Part shown: piece after piece, positions 9,889 to 19,918 of the stretch
Position numbering within the stretch: position 1 is the first letter of the stretch
How the letters are laid out: each line of letters opens with the position of its first letter
Source of the DNA: Marinomonas shanghaiensis
Lineage (GTDB): Bacteria > Pseudomonadota > Gammaproteobacteria > Pseudomonadales > Marinomonadaceae
Direction: 5' to 3'
DNA length: 64,000 nucleotides
NCBI RefSeq assembly: GCF_003259175.1
Contig: NZ_QGOK01000006.1
Span: 62,001 to 126,000 of the forward strand
Position numbers and translations under genes: made by a program
The notes under the pieces: generated by a model
Told to the model about the DNA's origin: nothing
Databases searched by the model: none
What the model saw: only the letters and a program-made list of their open reading frames with translations

Positions 9889-9913
9889 GTTTATCGATTT
9901 AAAGGAAAGTATC

Positions 9914-10591
9914 ATGCGAAATAATGTCGTTGTACAACATATTGAACGTGCCGATCAGGCCGTCATAGAGGGATTGGCAAAATGTGGTGTAGCCACCATT
10001 CATGAATCTCAAGGTCGTGTTGGCTTGCTTGCCCACTACATGCGTCCTATTCAAATGGACAAAACCATTGCGGGTTCAGCGATCACCATTTCAGGTGCGG
10101 CAGGCGATAACTGGATGATGCACGTGGCGATTGAACAGTGCAAAGCGGGTGATGTGATGGTGTTTGCTCCTACATCACCTTCAAATCACGGTTTCTTTGG
10201 CGATTTGCTGGCTACATCGGCGCAGTCTCGTGGTGTGGTTGGCTTGGTTATCGACGGTGGCGTTCGTGATACGCGTGATTTGCGTCAAATGAATTTCCCT
10301 GTATGGTCAAAAGCTGTCTTTGCGGAAGGCACGATCAAAGAAACCGTTGGCTCTGTAAACGTGCCGATCGTTTGCGCAGATGCCTTGGTGAATCCTGGCG
10401 ATGTGATTGTCGCAGATGATGATGGCGTGGTGGTTGTGCGTCGTGAAAATGCCGCGGAAGTGTTGGAATTAGCTTGTAAGCGCATGGCCAATGAAGAAGC
10501 AAAACGTGTGCGTATGGCCAACGGTGAATTGGGCTTGGATATTTATGAAATGCGCCCTCGCTTAGCAGAAAAAGGCTTGAAATATGTCTAA
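9914..10591 (+). CDS. ligK: 4-carboxy-4-hydroxy-2-oxoadipate aldolase
   Basis: A 225-residue class II aldolase of the RraA-like fold. It splits 4-carboxy-4-hydroxy-2-oxoadipate into pyruvate and oxaloacetate, the last step of the 4,5-cleavage route. The active-site segment [17 protein letters not shown] carries the Arg and Asp expected for substrate and Mg binding, and [21 protein letters not shown] is typical of the family. It may also decarboxylate oxaloacetate, as known relatives do. The start ATG follows AAAGGAAAG. Its stop overlaps the next gene by 8 bases (ATGTCTAA), which indicates translational coupling. Confidence 0.94.
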   Translation: MRNNVVVQHIERADQAVIEGLAKCGVATIHESQGRVGLLAHYMRPIQMDKTIAGSAITISGAAGDNWMMHVAIEQCKAGDVMVFAPTSPSNHGFFGDLLATSAQSRGVVGLVIDGGVRDTRDLRQMNFPVWSKAVFAEGTIKETVGSVNVPIVCADALVNPGDVIVADDDGVVVVRRENAAEVLELACKRMANEEAKRVRMANGELGLDIYEMRPRLAEKGLKYV

Positions 10592-11672
10592 ACAGGCAGG
10601 CGTTATAAAAAGTGCGCCCTGTATGTGGATGCGTGGTGGCACCTCAAAAGGAGCTTACTTCTTAGCCGAAGATTTACCGACGGATGTGGATGCGCGTGCG
10701 CAGTTTTTATTGCGCGTGATGGGGTCACCAGATGAGCGTCAAATCGATGGCATTGGTGGTGCCGATCCATTGGCTTCAAAAGTCGCTGTGGTGAAAAAGT
10801 CTGACCGTGATGACGCCGATGTGGACTACTTATTTTTGCAGGTGTTTGTGGATCAGGCCATTGTCACCGATGCGCAAAACTGCGGCAACATTCTAGCAGG
10901 CATTGCTCCCTTTGCGATTGAGCGTGGTTTGGTTGTGGCGGAAGAAGGCGAAACCTCCGTACGTATTTTCATGGAGAATACAGGACAAATCGCGGTGGCG
11001 CGTGTCGCTATAAAAGACGGCGAAGTGCAATACGAAGGCGATGCTCGTATTGATGGTGTGCCTGGTTTCTCGGCCGCCGTGCCAATTGTGTTCCAAGATA
11101 CCGCTGGATCAAGCTGTGGTGCCTTGTTACCAACGGGGAATGTGGTTGATGTGATTGATGGTGTGGAAGTCACCTGCATCGACAACGGTATGCCCGTGGT
11201 GATTATACGTGCTGCGGACATGGGTATTACGGGAACAGAATCCCGTGAAGCGCTTGAAGCCAACGATGAACTGCGCGCCAAGCTAGAATCCATTCGCTTG
11301 CAAGTGGGTCCTATGATGAACCTGGGTGACGTGAAAGACAAATCTGTGCCTAAAATGACCATGGTGAGCGCAGCGACGAACGGCGGTGCGATTTCCACGC
11401 GTACTTTTATTCCTCATCGTTGCCATGCTTCGATCGGTGTGTTGGGGGCGGTGAGTGTGGCAACGGCGGCGGTTCTAAAAGGCTCTCCGGCAAATGAAGT
11501 GGCACGTTATGAACCAAGCGCGCGTATGACCTTGGATGTAGAGCATCCTATTGGGTCGATGACGGTGATTTTAGATCAAGATGAAAATGGCGATGTTGGC
11601 TCTGCCGCCATTTTACGGACGGCAAGAAAGCTATTTGATGGGCAAGTGTTTGCGCACAGCAACGGCCTATAG
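10584..11672 (+). CDS. galD: 4-oxalomesaconate tautomerase (GalD/LigU, PrpF fold)
   Basis: A 362-residue protein of the PrpF/diaminopimelate-epimerase-like fold. It interconverts keto/enol or double-bond isomers of 4-oxalomesaconate so that LigJ can act. Landmarks are [19 protein letters not shown] near the N-terminus, [17 protein letters not shown], and the cysteine in [16 protein letters not shown], all typical of PrpF-family isomerases. In Pseudomonas the equivalent is GalD, in Sphingobium LigU; the exact isomerisation carried out here cannot be told from sequence. It overlaps ligK and is followed by 83 bases before ligI. Confidence 0.92.
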   Translation: MSKQAGVIKSAPCMWMRGGTSKGAYFLAEDLPTDVDARAQFLLRVMGSPDERQIDGIGGADPLASKVAVVKKSDRDDADVDYLFLQVFVDQAIVTDAQNCGNILAGIAPFAIERGLVVAEEGETSVRIFMENTGQIAVARVAIKDGEVQYEGDARIDGVPGFSAAVPIVFQDTAGSSCGALLPTGNVVDVIDGVEVTCIDNGMPVVIIRAADMGITGTESREALEANDELRAKLESIRLQVGPMMNLGDVKDKSVPKMTMVSAATNGGAISTRTFIPHRCHASIGVLGAVSVATAAVLKGSPANEVARYEPSARMTLDVEHPIGSMTVILDQDENGDVGSAAILRTARKLFDGQVFAHSNGL

Positions 11673-11755
11673 TTGTCTTTTCTTTTAATGATATAACGAC
11701 GGGTCGAATAGTTTGATCGGTTAAATAAAACGAATAATAAAACAGGTATTTGAAC

Positions 11756-12628
11756 ATGATGGACAAAGATTATATTCCATTTCACGCTAACCCAAGCGTG
11801 CCTACGTTTAAAGCGCCAGCGGGTGCGGTAGATGCGCATTGTCACGTTTTTGGTCCAGCGGATAAATTTCCCTATCATCCAAAACGTAAATACACGCCTT
11901 GCGACGCGTCTAAAGAGCAATTGTTTGCTTTGCGTGATCATTTGGGGTTTTCGCGTAATGTGATTGTTCAAGCCTCTTGTCACAGTACCGATAACTCGGC
12001 CTTAGTGGATGCCTTGGAAACGGCGGGTGATTTAGCGCGTGGTGTCGCGTTTGTTGATGATTCTATTACTCACGAAGAAATCGAAAAAATGCACGCTGTG
12101 GGTGTCCGCGGAGTGCGTTTTAATTTTGTCAAACGCCTTGTGGACAGCACGCCAAAAGAGGTGTTTTTCTCGATTGCGGATAAGATTCGTCCTTTTGGTT
12201 GGCACATTGTTGTGTATTTTGAAGCGGCGGATCTAGAAGACTTGATTCCCTTTCTAAAAGAATTGAATACAACGATTGTGGTTGATCATATGGGCACACC
12301 GAATGTGGCCAATGGCGTAGATCATCCTGATTTCCAACGCTTTGTTCACTTCATGGCGGACAATGACAATGTATGGTGTAAGGTCAGTTGCCCTGAGCGT
12401 TTGACACAACATGCGCCAGATTATTCAGATGTCTATCCTTTTGCTCGTACCTTGGTAGAAAAGTTCTCTGATCGTGTCTTATGGGGAACGGACTGGCCGC
12501 ACCCTAACATGAAAGTAGAAGCGCCAAATGATGGGCACCTTGTGGATGTGATTCCCCATATCGCGCCAACAAAAGAACTACAGCAAGCGTTGTTGGTGGA
12601 TAACCCAATGCGCCTGTATTGGAAATAA
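11756..12628 (+). CDS. ligI: 2-pyrone-4,6-dicarboxylate hydrolase
   Basis: A 290-residue amidohydrolase of the metal-independent LigI family (COG3618-like) that opens the lactone 2-pyrone-4,6-dicarboxylate to 4-oxalomesaconate. The expected catalytic motifs are visible: VDAHCHVFGP near the N-terminus, VVDHMGTPN in the middle, and LWGTDWPHPN with the key aspartate towards the end. A TTG at 11750 and ATGs at 11756 and 11759 are possible starts; 11756 is the best spaced from the weak ribosome site ACAGGT. It supplies the substrate of GalD/LigJ and receives the product of LigC, which is encoded 8 kb away on the other strand. Confidence 0.94.
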   Translation: MMDKDYIPFHANPSVPTFKAPAGAVDAHCHVFGPADKFPYHPKRKYTPCDASKEQLFALRDHLGFSRNVIVQASCHSTDNSALVDALETAGDLARGVAFVDDSITHEEIEKMHAVGVRGVRFNFVKRLVDSTPKEVFFSIADKIRPFGWHIVVYFEAADLEDLIPFLKELNTTIVVDHMGTPNVANGVDHPDFQRFVHFMADNDNVWCKVSCPERLTQHAPDYSDVYPFARTLVEKFSDRVLWGTDWPHPNMKVEAPNDGHLVDVIPHIAPTKELQQALLVDNPMRLYWK

Positions 12629-12669
12629 TCCAAACATCGCTGAAAAGTATAAAAATAGAGGTTACCAAT

Positions 12670-13032
12670 ATGGCTAGTAACTATACAGATCGACAGTTTC
12701 AAGGGACGTACCTTTTTGATGGCCAAATGGCCAAAAAAGGCTATGGCTTAAATAAGATGTGTTATTCGTTTAATGATCAAGCCGCGCGTGACGAATTTAA
12801 TGCAGATCCAGAAGCCTATTGCGAAAAATTCAAACTCACACAAGCGCAAAAAGAAGCGATTCGTAGCCGAGATGTGATTGGGCTTTTGCGTGAAGGTGGC
12901 AGTATTTACTATTTGGCAAAATTTACCGGATTGTTAAAGCTAAATATGCAGGATATTGGTGGTTTGCAAACGGGCATGACCACGGATGAATTTAAAGCGA
13001 TGTTAGAAAGAAACGGGCGAGGAGAAGTCTAA
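12670..13032 (+). CDS. ligA: Protocatechuate 4,5-dioxygenase alpha subunit, copy 1
   Basis: A 120-residue small helical subunit of protocatechuate 4,5-dioxygenase. LigA caps the active site of LigB and helps bind protocatechuate. Segments GYGLNKMCYSFND, SRDVIGLLREGGSIYYLAK and GGLQTGMTTDEF are the family signature. The frame is open to 12619, but the ATG at 12670 lies 7 bases after a GAGG ribosome site and matches the family length. The stop overlaps the ligB start as TAATG, so the two subunits are translationally coupled. A second copy is at 23553. Confidence 0.95.
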   Translation: MASNYTDRQFQGTYLFDGQMAKKGYGLNKMCYSFNDQAARDEFNADPEAYCEKFKLTQAQKEAIRSRDVIGLLREGGSIYYLAKFTGLLKLNMQDIGGLQTGMTTDEFKAMLERNGRGEV

Positions 13033-13880
13033 TGGCAAACATTATTGGTGCAATAACGACGTCTCATATCCCAGCGATTGCGAACGCAATGGCAAACGGA
13101 TTGGAGCAAACGCCATACTGGAAGCCGTTTTTTGATGGTTATCCGCCAGTACGGGATTGGTTAAATGAGAAAAAGCCTGACGTCATCATTCTTTTTTATA
13201 ACGATCATGGTTTGGAGTTCTTCATCGACAAGAAACCGACCTTTGCTATGGGCGTTGCGGACGAGTATTACAATTCGGATGAAGGCTGGGGCATTCCGAC
13301 GATTCCACCTGTGACAGGGGAATCTGATTTGTCTTGGCACATTGCCAACAGCCTTGTCGACGAAGGCTTTGACATGACGATTTGCCAAGAAATGAAGGTT
13401 GATCACGGTTTAACCGTGCCGCTGAACCTTATGTGGCCGGGTCATCAATACGGTCACGTAAAAGTGATTCCAGTGTGCATTAACTGCGAGCAATATCCCA
13501 TGCCACAACCTTGGCGTACCTTTGAGCTAGGCAAAGCCATCGGCCGAGCGGTAGCGTCGTACGAAAAAGATCTTAATGTGGTGGTGTTTGGTACGGGCGG
13601 TATGTCTCATCAATTGGATGGTGAACGCGCAGGCTTTATCAACCGTGCCTTTGATTTAGATTGTTTAGATAAGTTAGTGTCAGATCCAGAAGCTCTGACA
13701 AAATACACGAACATTGATCTTGTCGAGCAGGGCGGAGCACAAGCTGTTGAACTGAACATGCTGATAGCAATGCGCGGTACCTTATTGGGTAAAGTGACGG
13801 AACTGCATCGTAATTACCATGCGCCGATTTCGAATACAGGCTCAGGTTTGATGCTGTTAGAGCATGAAATGCCTAAATAA
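13032..13880 (+). CDS. ligB: Protocatechuate 4,5-dioxygenase beta subunit, copy 1
   Basis: A 282-residue catalytic subunit of the class III extradiol dioxygenase that opens protocatechuate between C4 and C5 to 4-carboxy-2-hydroxymuconate-6-semialdehyde. The iron ligands are visible as His12 (TSHIPAI), His59 (FYNDHGLEFF) and Glu240 (VELNM), and the catalytic base as His193 (GGMSHQLDG). All keep the spacing of Sphingobium LigB with a constant offset of two. It ends the ligJ operon and is followed by a terminator. The paralogue at 23900 shares the same active-site residues. Confidence 0.96.
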   Translation: MANIIGAITTSHIPAIANAMANGLEQTPYWKPFFDGYPPVRDWLNEKKPDVIILFYNDHGLEFFIDKKPTFAMGVADEYYNSDEGWGIPTIPPVTGESDLSWHIANSLVDEGFDMTICQEMKVDHGLTVPLNLMWPGHQYGHVKVIPVCINCEQYPMPQPWRTFELGKAIGRAVASYEKDLNVVVFGTGGMSHQLDGERAGFINRAFDLDCLDKLVSDPEALTKYTNIDLVEQGGAQAVELNMLIAMRGTLLGKVTELHRNYHAPISNTGSGLMLLEHEMPK

Positions 13881-13902
13881 ATTGGTGCTCATGCACGATG
13901 AT

Positions 13903-13943
13903 AAAAGATCCGCCGCCTTCATTTTTTAGACTGCGGGTCTTTT
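13903..13943. terminator. Bidirectional terminator between ligB and the PAS chemoreceptor
   Basis: An 11-base stem AAAAGATCCGC / GCGGGTCTTTT (one G-T pair) with A and T tracts on its outer sides lies between converging genes. The loop is 19 bases. Confidence 0.75.
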
Positions 13944-13954
13944 CATCCTTCGAT

Positions 13955-15244
13955 TTATATCAGTTTATTTACTGTGTTCGAAACATGCATCGCGCCTTTC
14001 AAAATTTCGTCTATGATGCCTGAGGCGTCTTCTATTAATTGAGCACTTTCCGCTGAATGTTCATTTACCTTGCTCATGCTGGTTTTGGCTTGGCGTGTCA
14101 AATTGCTATTCTCTTTCACCATGTCCTCAATTTCGGTGGTCGATTTGCTGGTACGAGAGGCCAGTGTGCGAACCTCATCAGCAACCACTGCGAAGCCTCT
14201 ACCATGTTCGCCGGCACGAGCGGCCTCTATCGCCGCGTTTAGAGCCAATAAATTGGTTTGGTCCGCTATCGATCCTATGGTGGTGACGATTTTGGCGATT
14301 TTTTCTGATTGAACGTTTAATTGTTCTATCAAATTCTCTGCTGTTTGGACTTCGGTGATTATCTGTTTGGATGATGTGGTTGTCTGCTGCAGAATACTCG
14401 CACCTTTTTTGGATGCATCAGCTGTTTCTACCGATGTCGTATAGGCCACATTTGCAGCCTCTCGTGTTGCTAATCCAGTATTTACTCGTTGAGTAATGTC
14501 TGACGCTACCTTTAATATTTTGACTACCTTGCCGGTATCGTCATAAATAGGGTTGTAGCTGGCTTCTAGCCAAATGGTTTTCTTTTGCTTATTGATACGT
14601 TCAAAACGGCCCGTTTTAAATTCACCCCTTGCTAGTTCTTGCCAGAACTGGGGGTGTTTCTGATAAAAGTCGTCTTTACAGAACTGTCTGTGATGCTGTC
14701 CAGCAATGTCTTTTACTGATTGAAAACCCATGGTCGTCAGAAAGTTTTGGTTAGCGGTAATGATCGTACCATCGGGTTTGAATTCAATCATGGCATTAGA
14801 TCGATTGATTGCATTGTAAACGGCTTGTTGACTATCTGCGTGATGTTTTGCCTCTGTCACATCGGAAGCAATCTTCATGATTTTGACGACTTTGCCATCG
14901 ACTTTAACGGGAAAGTAAGTGGCCTCTATCCACAGGTCCGATCCGTCTTTTCTTTTGCGCAAAAAGGTGCCTTGTTGGCAGCTCCCTGATGCGAGTGTTG
15001 GCCAAAATTGTTTGTATTCTTGACTAGTGGAAATCGCCTCTGGGCAGAGCATAGCGTGGTGTTTGCCTTGGATTTGATCCAGTGAGTAACCCACAGCATT
15101 AAGAAATAATGAATTGGCATCGAGTATGGTGCCATCCGGAAGAAAATAGATGGTGGCACAGAATGCGGTAATGGCCTGAATTAACGCGTCATTTTCAGAC
15201 GTCTCGACGCGGCCATTGTCGATGTTTTTTTTTCCGAAGAACAT
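13955..15244 (-). CDS. PAS-PAS soluble methyl-accepting chemotaxis protein (BdlA-like)
   Basis: A 429-residue receptor with no membrane segment. Two PAS domains lie at about residues 20-125 and 140-250, each with the [24 protein letters not shown] motif and a PAC-like WIEATYFPV / WLEASYNPI strand. The signalling domain follows from about 260, with the hairpin tip ([20 protein letters not shown]) near 320-372. The layout and length resemble Pseudomonas BdlA, a biofilm dispersion regulator, and Aer-like soluble receptors. The PAS domains may hold haem or FAD and sense redox or oxygen, but no ligand can be assigned. The ATG at 15244 follows AAGGAAAG; an upstream ATG in frame lacks a ribosome site. 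It converges on ligB. Confidence 0.88.
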   Translation of the reverse strand: MFFGKKNIDNGRVETSENDALIQAITAFCATIYFLPDGTILDANSLFLNAVGYSLDQIQGKHHAMLCPEAISTSQEYKQFWPTLASGSCQQGTFLRKRKDGSDLWIEATYFPVKVDGKVVKIMKIASDVTEAKHHADSQQAVYNAINRSNAMIEFKPDGTIITANQNFLTTMGFQSVKDIAGQHHRQFCKDDFYQKHPQFWQELARGEFKTGRFERINKQKKTIWLEASYNPIYDDTGKVVKILKVASDITQRVNTGLATREAANVAYTTSVETADASKKGASILQQTTTSSKQIITEVQTAENLIEQLNVQSEKIAKIVTTIGSIADQTNLLALNAAIEAARAGEHGRGFAVVADEVRTLASRTSKSTTEIEDMVKENSNLTRQAKTSMSKVNEHSAESAQLIEDASGIIDEILKGAMHVSNTVNKLI

Positions 15245-15429
15245 AGTGACTTTCCTTTTCGGCATGACACTTTTGTACGATGAACAGAGTGTTTAGCGAG
15301 GCCAAATAATGCCTCTTAATAGATGAGTGGATAATAAGTATCTTTTGTGACCTTGTCTGTGGGGAAAGAGTCTTGAAGTGGTAATTTTATGTTACTTTAA
15401 GGATGTTCCTTTCTTATATCGTCGGATTT

Positions 15430-16398
15430 TTATGCTCTTTTGGTCGGCAAATTTGCCGACATTCGAGAGAACATATGCTCAAACTGGCCAATGTTTTGTT
15501 GAATGTAATCTATAAAAGAACGCATGGTTGGTGTTGGGTGGCGTCCTTGTGGGTGAACTAAGCACCAGGATCGACGCAAAGGAAAGTCTTTGATGGGGAC
15601 TTCGACTAGTGTGCCAAGGGTGAGCTCAGACAAAATGCCCAATTTTGGCAAGACCGCGACACCTAGACCCGCAATAACGGCGTGTTTGATGGCATCATTG
15701 GAGCCTATTTCCATGCCTGCTTGTAGGCGAATACGTTGTTTTTGGCAGTGTAATTCGAGTGCTAAGCGACTACCAGAACCCGCTTCGCGAAGCAGTAAAT
15801 TGTGTTCTAAAAAGGCGTTTAATGATATGTCTTCTAGAGTGAGAATAGGGTGGTTTTGTGGTACGACAGCAATCAGCTCATTGTTCAAAAAAGGTATGCT
15901 AAACATAGGCTTATCGTTTGGTACTAATCCCATAATAGCCAATTCATCACGATTGTCATTAAGCCGCTCAATAGCGGAGGCTCGATTCATGATTTTTACT
16001 TCTATCGTGACGTTGGGATGCAAGCTCGTATAAGCTCTGAGCAGATAGGGCACTATATGTTGTGCTGTACTGACTGCAACTAGGTTTAATTCACCTGATA
16101 TCATGCCTGTTTCAGCAGATAGATCCTCTTGAAAGCCTTGTATTTCATCAAACATGGCGTGAATGCATTTCGCTAATCGCTTGGCCGTCGCTGTGCTGTA
16201 TAACTGGCGTCCAACGTATTCAAACAATGGTTGTCCAAGTGCGTGTTCAAGTTGTCGTATTTGTTGACTAACGGCTGGTTGAGTCAATCCCAACATGTCG
16301 CCAGCGCGACTGTAGCTGTTTAATTCATATACGCTTTTAAAGACTTGTAATTGTCTAAAAGTCAGTCGGTTAATTAAACCTTGTATGTTTTGAGGCAT
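15430..16398 (-). CDS. pycR: LysR-type regulator next to pyruvate carboxylase (PycR-like)
   Basis: A 322-residue LysR protein with an N-terminal winged helix (residues about 12-70, FRQLQVFKSVYELNSYSRAG and QPAVSQQIRQLEHALG) and a periplasmic-binding-like effector domain (about 95-305). It is divergent from pycA across 173 bases that contain a perfect 16-base palindrome. The same arrangement, with the LysR gene facing pycA-oadA, is found in pseudomonads, where it is called pycR. It is likely to activate the carboxylase genes and repress itself. The name rests mainly on context. Confidence 0.85.
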   Translation of the reverse strand: MPQNIQGLINRLTFRQLQVFKSVYELNSYSRAGDMLGLTQPAVSQQIRQLEHALGQPLFEYVGRQLYSTATAKRLAKCIHAMFDEIQGFQEDLSAETGMISGELNLVAVSTAQHIVPYLLRAYTSLHPNVTIEVKIMNRASAIERLNDNRDELAIMGLVPNDKPMFSIPFLNNELIAVVPQNHPILTLEDISLNAFLEHNLLLREAGSGSRLALELHCQKQRIRLQAGMEIGSNDAIKHAVIAGLGVAVLPKLGILSELTLGTLVEVPIKDFPLRRSWCLVHPQGRHPTPTMRSFIDYIQQNIGQFEHMFSRMSANLPTKRA

Positions 16399-16425
16399 TG
16401 TTTTTGTTTCCTCTCGCTATTATCC

Positions 16426-16441
16426 ATAAGCTATAGCTTAT
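16426..16441. promoter_or_regulatory. Palindrome ATAAGCTATAGCTTAT, probable PycR operator
   Basis: A perfect 16-base dyad lies 28 bases upstream of the pycR start and about 130 bases upstream of pycA. Position and form fit a LysR-type recognition site in a divergent promoter region. Confidence 0.6.
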
Positions 16442-16571
16442 ACATGGATGTCGAAATATCAATTTTTACTTTGGTTAATCTTTGAGTAGTCTGAATAAAC
16501 AGAGACATTTGCATAACGACTCTGCCCATAAGGTGGTGTGCAGGTCTTTTCTAATAACAAAGGAGTGACTC

Positions 16572-17987
16572 ATGTTGAAAAAAGTGTTGATTGCTAACCG
16601 AGGTGAAATTGCGGTTCGTATCATTCGCGCTTGTGCGGAGGCGGGGATTCGCTCTGTGGCGATATTTACGGAGCCTGACCGATATGCCTTGCATGTCAAA
16701 CGCGCGGACGAGTCTTACTCGTTGGGCGATGATCCATTAGCAGGGTATTTAGATCCTTTGCGTCTCGTCAACTTAGCCATAGAAACGGGTTGTGACGCCA
16801 TTCACCCAGGTTATGGTTTTTTGTCTGAGAACGCGCGTTTTGCTGAATTGTGTGAGCAAAAAGGGGTGGCTTTTATTGGGCCTCATTCTTCTGTTATTCA
16901 CAAAATGGGGGATAAAACTCAAGCCCGTGACAGTATGCGTGCAGCGGGCATTCCTGTCACGCCAGGCTCTGAAGGGAATTTAGCGAACCTGGATGAAGCA
17001 TTAAGTTTGGCTGGGAAAATTGGTTATCCAGTGATGATCAAGGCAACCTCTGGCGGTGGTGGTCGAGGCATTCGACGTTGCGATACGCCAGCAGAATTAA
17101 CCGCGCAATACCCTCGTGTTATTTCTGAAGCCACCAAAGCGTTTGGTTCTGCGGAAGTGTTTTTAGAAAAGTGCATTGTCGATCCTTGTCATATTGAGGT
17201 GCAGATATTGGCGGATTCGCAAGGCAATGCGGTGCATTTGTTTGAGCGCGATTGTTCGATTCAGCGTCGTAATCAAAAACTGATCGAAATTGCCCCCAGC
17301 CCCCAGCTGACTCCGGAACAACGTCAGTATATTTGCGATCTTGCAGTGCGAGCCGCCAAAGCGGTGGATTACGTCAACGCCGGTACGGTGGAGTTTTTAT
17401 TGTCTGGCAACGAAGTGTATTTCATGGAAATGAATACCCGTGTTCAGGTTGAGCACACGATTACGGAGCAAATTACTGGTGTCGATATTGTCCGTGAGCA
17501 GCTGCGTGTTGCTGCCGGTTTGCCCCTTAGTTTCCGTCAAGAAGACATTCATTATCGTGGTTATGCGATGCAATTTCGTATCAACGCGGAAGACCCTAAG
17601 AACGATTTTTTACCCAGCTTTGGCCGTATTACTCACTACTACGCACCGGGCGGACCAGGGGTGCGTGTGGATACCGCGATTTATACGGGTTACGAGATTC
17701 CGCCTTACTTTGATTCCATGTGTTTGAAGCTGGTGGTGTGGGCATTGACTTGGGATGAGATGGTGGCGCGTGGTCGCCGAGCTATTGACGATATGCGTTT
17801 GCATGGCATCAAAACCACGGCGAATTATTATCAGCAAATTCTGAAACACCCAGATTTCATCAAAGGCAAGTTCAATACAGGGTTCGTGCCAGCGCACCCT
17901 GAGTTATTAAATTATTCCGTTAGACGCCATCCAAGCGATATCGCTTTGGTGTTAGCCGCCGCTATTGCAGCGCATGTTGGTCGATAA
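16572..17987 (+). CDS. pycA: Pyruvate carboxylase subunit A (biotin carboxylase)
   Basis: A 471-residue ATP-grasp biotin carboxylase. It begins with the family hallmark KVLIANRGEIAVRIIRAC and contains HPGYGFLSENARFAELC, the glycine-rich ATP loop KATSGGGGRGIRR, the HIEVQI segment, and EMNTRVQVEHTITEQITG with catalytic Glu/Arg. With the oadA-type subunit encoded 18 bases downstream it forms the two-subunit (acetyl-CoA independent) pyruvate carboxylase, making oxaloacetate from pyruvate, bicarbonate and ATP. AccC has a similar sequence, but the partner gene and LysR neighbour point to PycA. The start follows AAAGGAGTG. Confidence 0.93.
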   Translation: MLKKVLIANRGEIAVRIIRACAEAGIRSVAIFTEPDRYALHVKRADESYSLGDDPLAGYLDPLRLVNLAIETGCDAIHPGYGFLSENARFAELCEQKGVAFIGPHSSVIHKMGDKTQARDSMRAAGIPVTPGSEGNLANLDEALSLAGKIGYPVMIKATSGGGGRGIRRCDTPAELTAQYPRVISEATKAFGSAEVFLEKCIVDPCHIEVQILADSQGNAVHLFERDCSIQRRNQKLIEIAPSPQLTPEQRQYICDLAVRAAKAVDYVNAGTVEFLLSGNEVYFMEMNTRVQVEHTITEQITGVDIVREQLRVAAGLPLSFRQEDIHYRGYAMQFRINAEDPKNDFLPSFGRITHYYAPGGPGVRVDTAIYTGYEIPPYFDSMCLKLVVWALTWDEMVARGRRAIDDMRLHGIKTTANYYQQILKHPDFIKGKFNTGFVPAHPELLNYSVRRHPSDIALVLAAAIAAHVGR

Positions 17988-18005
17988 TCCGCAGGAGGAA
18001 GGAAA

Positions 18006-19814
18006 ATGAGTCAAGTTAAACAAAAAATACAAGTGACAGATGTGACCTTGCGCGATGCACACCAATCGCTAATTGCCACTCGTATGCGTACGGAAGACAT
18101 GTTGCCGATCTGTGAGAAACTGGATCAAGTGGGGTTTTGGTCTTTGGAAGTATGGGGTGGCGCAACCTTTGATGCTTGCGTGCGCTTTTTGAAAGAAGAC
18201 CCTTGGGAGCGTTTGCGTCAATTGCGTGCGGCTTTGCCTAATACCCGTTTGCAAATGTTGTTGCGTGGTCAAAACCTATTGGGTTATCGCCATTATGCCG
18301 ATGATGTGGTGGAAGCCTTTGTGCAAAAGGCGGCCGATAACGGCATTGATGTGTTCCGTGTGTTCGATGCGCTAAACGATCTGCGCAATATTGAAACCGC
18401 GATGAAAGCGGTGAAAAAAGCTGGTAAACATGCGCAAGGCACGATTTGTTATACGACCAGTCCTGTGCACACACTCGCTTTGTTTGTCGAGCAAGCCAAA
18501 GCCATGCAAGCCATGGGGGCAGATTCTATTGCGATCAAGGACATGGCTGGGTTGTTAACGCCTTATGCGACTTATGATCTGGTGAAAGCCATCAAAGCCG
18601 CGGTTGACTTACCTTTAGTCGTACACAGCCACTCCACTTCTGGTTTGGCGCCATTGTGTCAGCTGAAAGCCATTGAAGCGGGGGCAGATAGAATCGATAC
18701 GGCTATTTCTTCTTTTGGTGGCGGAACCAGTCATCCAGCCACCGAGTCCCAAGTGGCGGCATTAAAAGATACCGAGTATGACACGGGTTTGGATTTGGCT
18801 TTGTTGTCAGAGATTGCCGACTACTTCCGCGATGTGCGTAAAAAGTATCATCAATTTGAAAGTGAATTTACGCGTGAAGATGTGTCTGTACAGATCAACC
18901 AAGTCCCGGGCGGCATGATGTCCAACTTGGCGAATCAATTAAAAGAGCAAAATGCCCTAGACAAGATTCGTGAGGTGTTTGCCGAGATTCCTCGTGTGCG
19001 TGCTGACTTAGGTTATCCGCCATTGGTGACGCCAACCTCGCAAATCGTTGGTACACAGGCGGTTTATAACGTCTTGGCAGGCCAGCGTTATAAAACCATT
19101 ACCAATGAAGTGAAGCGTTATTTATTGGGCGGTTATGGCCAACCGCCAGCGGCAGTGAATCCTGATGTACAGAAAAAAGCCATTGGTAATGAATCGGTTA
19201 ATGACGCTCGCCCAGCGGATTCTTTGTCGCCAGAGCTTTATAAGTTGCGCAATGATATCGGCGAGTTAGCAAAATCCGAAGAAGACGTACTGACCTTTGC
19301 TATGTTCCCAGAGTTAGGTCGTGAATTTTTACAGCAACGTGCCGATGGCACCTTGGTTCCAGAAGTCTTACTACCGCCAGAACAAGCAGGCCAAGGCGCA
19401 TCAGCGGGTGGCTTGGCTACTGAATTCAAGATTGATGTACATGGTGAAGTCTATAACGTTGAAATCACGGGCGTAGGCGACTTTGGTGTTGGCAAGCGCA
19501 AATTGTACTTGTCTTTGGATGGTATGCCAGAAGAAGTGGTATTTGAATCACTGAATGAATACGTGTCTGATGGTGGCTCAGGTCGGTCTCGTGCGACAGC
19601 GCCTGGCCATGTCAGTGCGGCGATGCCTGGTAATATCATTGATGTCTTAGTGAAAGAAGGTGATACGGTCACCGCGGGACAAGCTGTGCTCGTCACAGAG
19701 GCCATGAAGATGGAAACCGAAGTGCATGCCAATGTGGCGGGTACGGTAAAAGGGGTTTTTGTTAAGAAAGGCGACCGAGTCACACCGGGTGAAATGCTGA
19801 TTGAGATTGTGTAA
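18006..19814 (+). CDS. oadA: Pyruvate carboxylase subunit B / oxaloacetate decarboxylase alpha-type carboxyltransferase
   Basis: A 602-residue protein. Residues about 10-270 form the carboxyltransferase TIM barrel (VTDVTLRDAHQSLIATRMR with the metal-binding Asp, AIKDMAGLLTP, VVHSHSTSGLA with the metal-binding His-X-His). The PYC_OADA domain is at about 290-470, and the last 70 residues are a biotinyl domain with the biotin lysine in EAMKMET. It works with PycA to carboxylate pyruvate; the beta and gamma membrane subunits of the sodium-pump oxaloacetate decarboxylase are absent from the window. A strong ribosome site (AGGAGGAAGG) precedes the ATG. Confidence 0.93.
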   Translation: MSQVKQKIQVTDVTLRDAHQSLIATRMRTEDMLPICEKLDQVGFWSLEVWGGATFDACVRFLKEDPWERLRQLRAALPNTRLQMLLRGQNLLGYRHYADDVVEAFVQKAADNGIDVFRVFDALNDLRNIETAMKAVKKAGKHAQGTICYTTSPVHTLALFVEQAKAMQAMGADSIAIKDMAGLLTPYATYDLVKAIKAAVDLPLVVHSHSTSGLAPLCQLKAIEAGADRIDTAISSFGGGTSHPATESQVAALKDTEYDTGLDLALLSEIADYFRDVRKKYHQFESEFTREDVSVQINQVPGGMMSNLANQLKEQNALDKIREVFAEIPRVRADLGYPPLVTPTSQIVGTQAVYNVLAGQRYKTITNEVKRYLLGGYGQPPAAVNPDVQKKAIGNESVNDARPADSLSPELYKLRNDIGELAKSEEDVLTFAMFPELGREFLQQRADGTLVPEVLLPPEQAGQGASAGGLATEFKIDVHGEVYNVEITGVGDFGVGKRKLYLSLDGMPEEVVFESLNEYVSDGGSGRSRATAPGHVSAAMPGNIIDVLVKEGDTVTAGQAVLVTEAMKMETEVHANVAGTVKGVFVKKGDRVTPGEMLIEIV

Positions 19815-19852
19815 ATCGAAGCACGGTTGATGCTTTTTGAACGGATCTAAAC

Positions 19853-19898
19853 AAAAGCCCCTTTGTCATGTTCATTTTGAAGTGCAACGGGGCTTTTT
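19853..19898 (+). terminator. Terminator after oadA
   Basis: AAAAGCCCC at 19853 pairs with GGGGCTTTT at 19889, with extra inner pairs (TTG/CAA), and is followed by T-rich sequence. It lies between converging genes and may serve both. Confidence 0.75.
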
Positions 19899-19918
19899 AT
19901 TAGCATGGTTTGCTGCGA

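Noticed and set aside
10853..11398. 181-residue minus-strand frame inside galD
   Set aside because: Shadow of the tautomerase gene; no start signal and no family resemblance.
15590..16033. 147-residue plus-strand frame inside pycR
   Set aside because: Antisense to a well-supported LysR gene.
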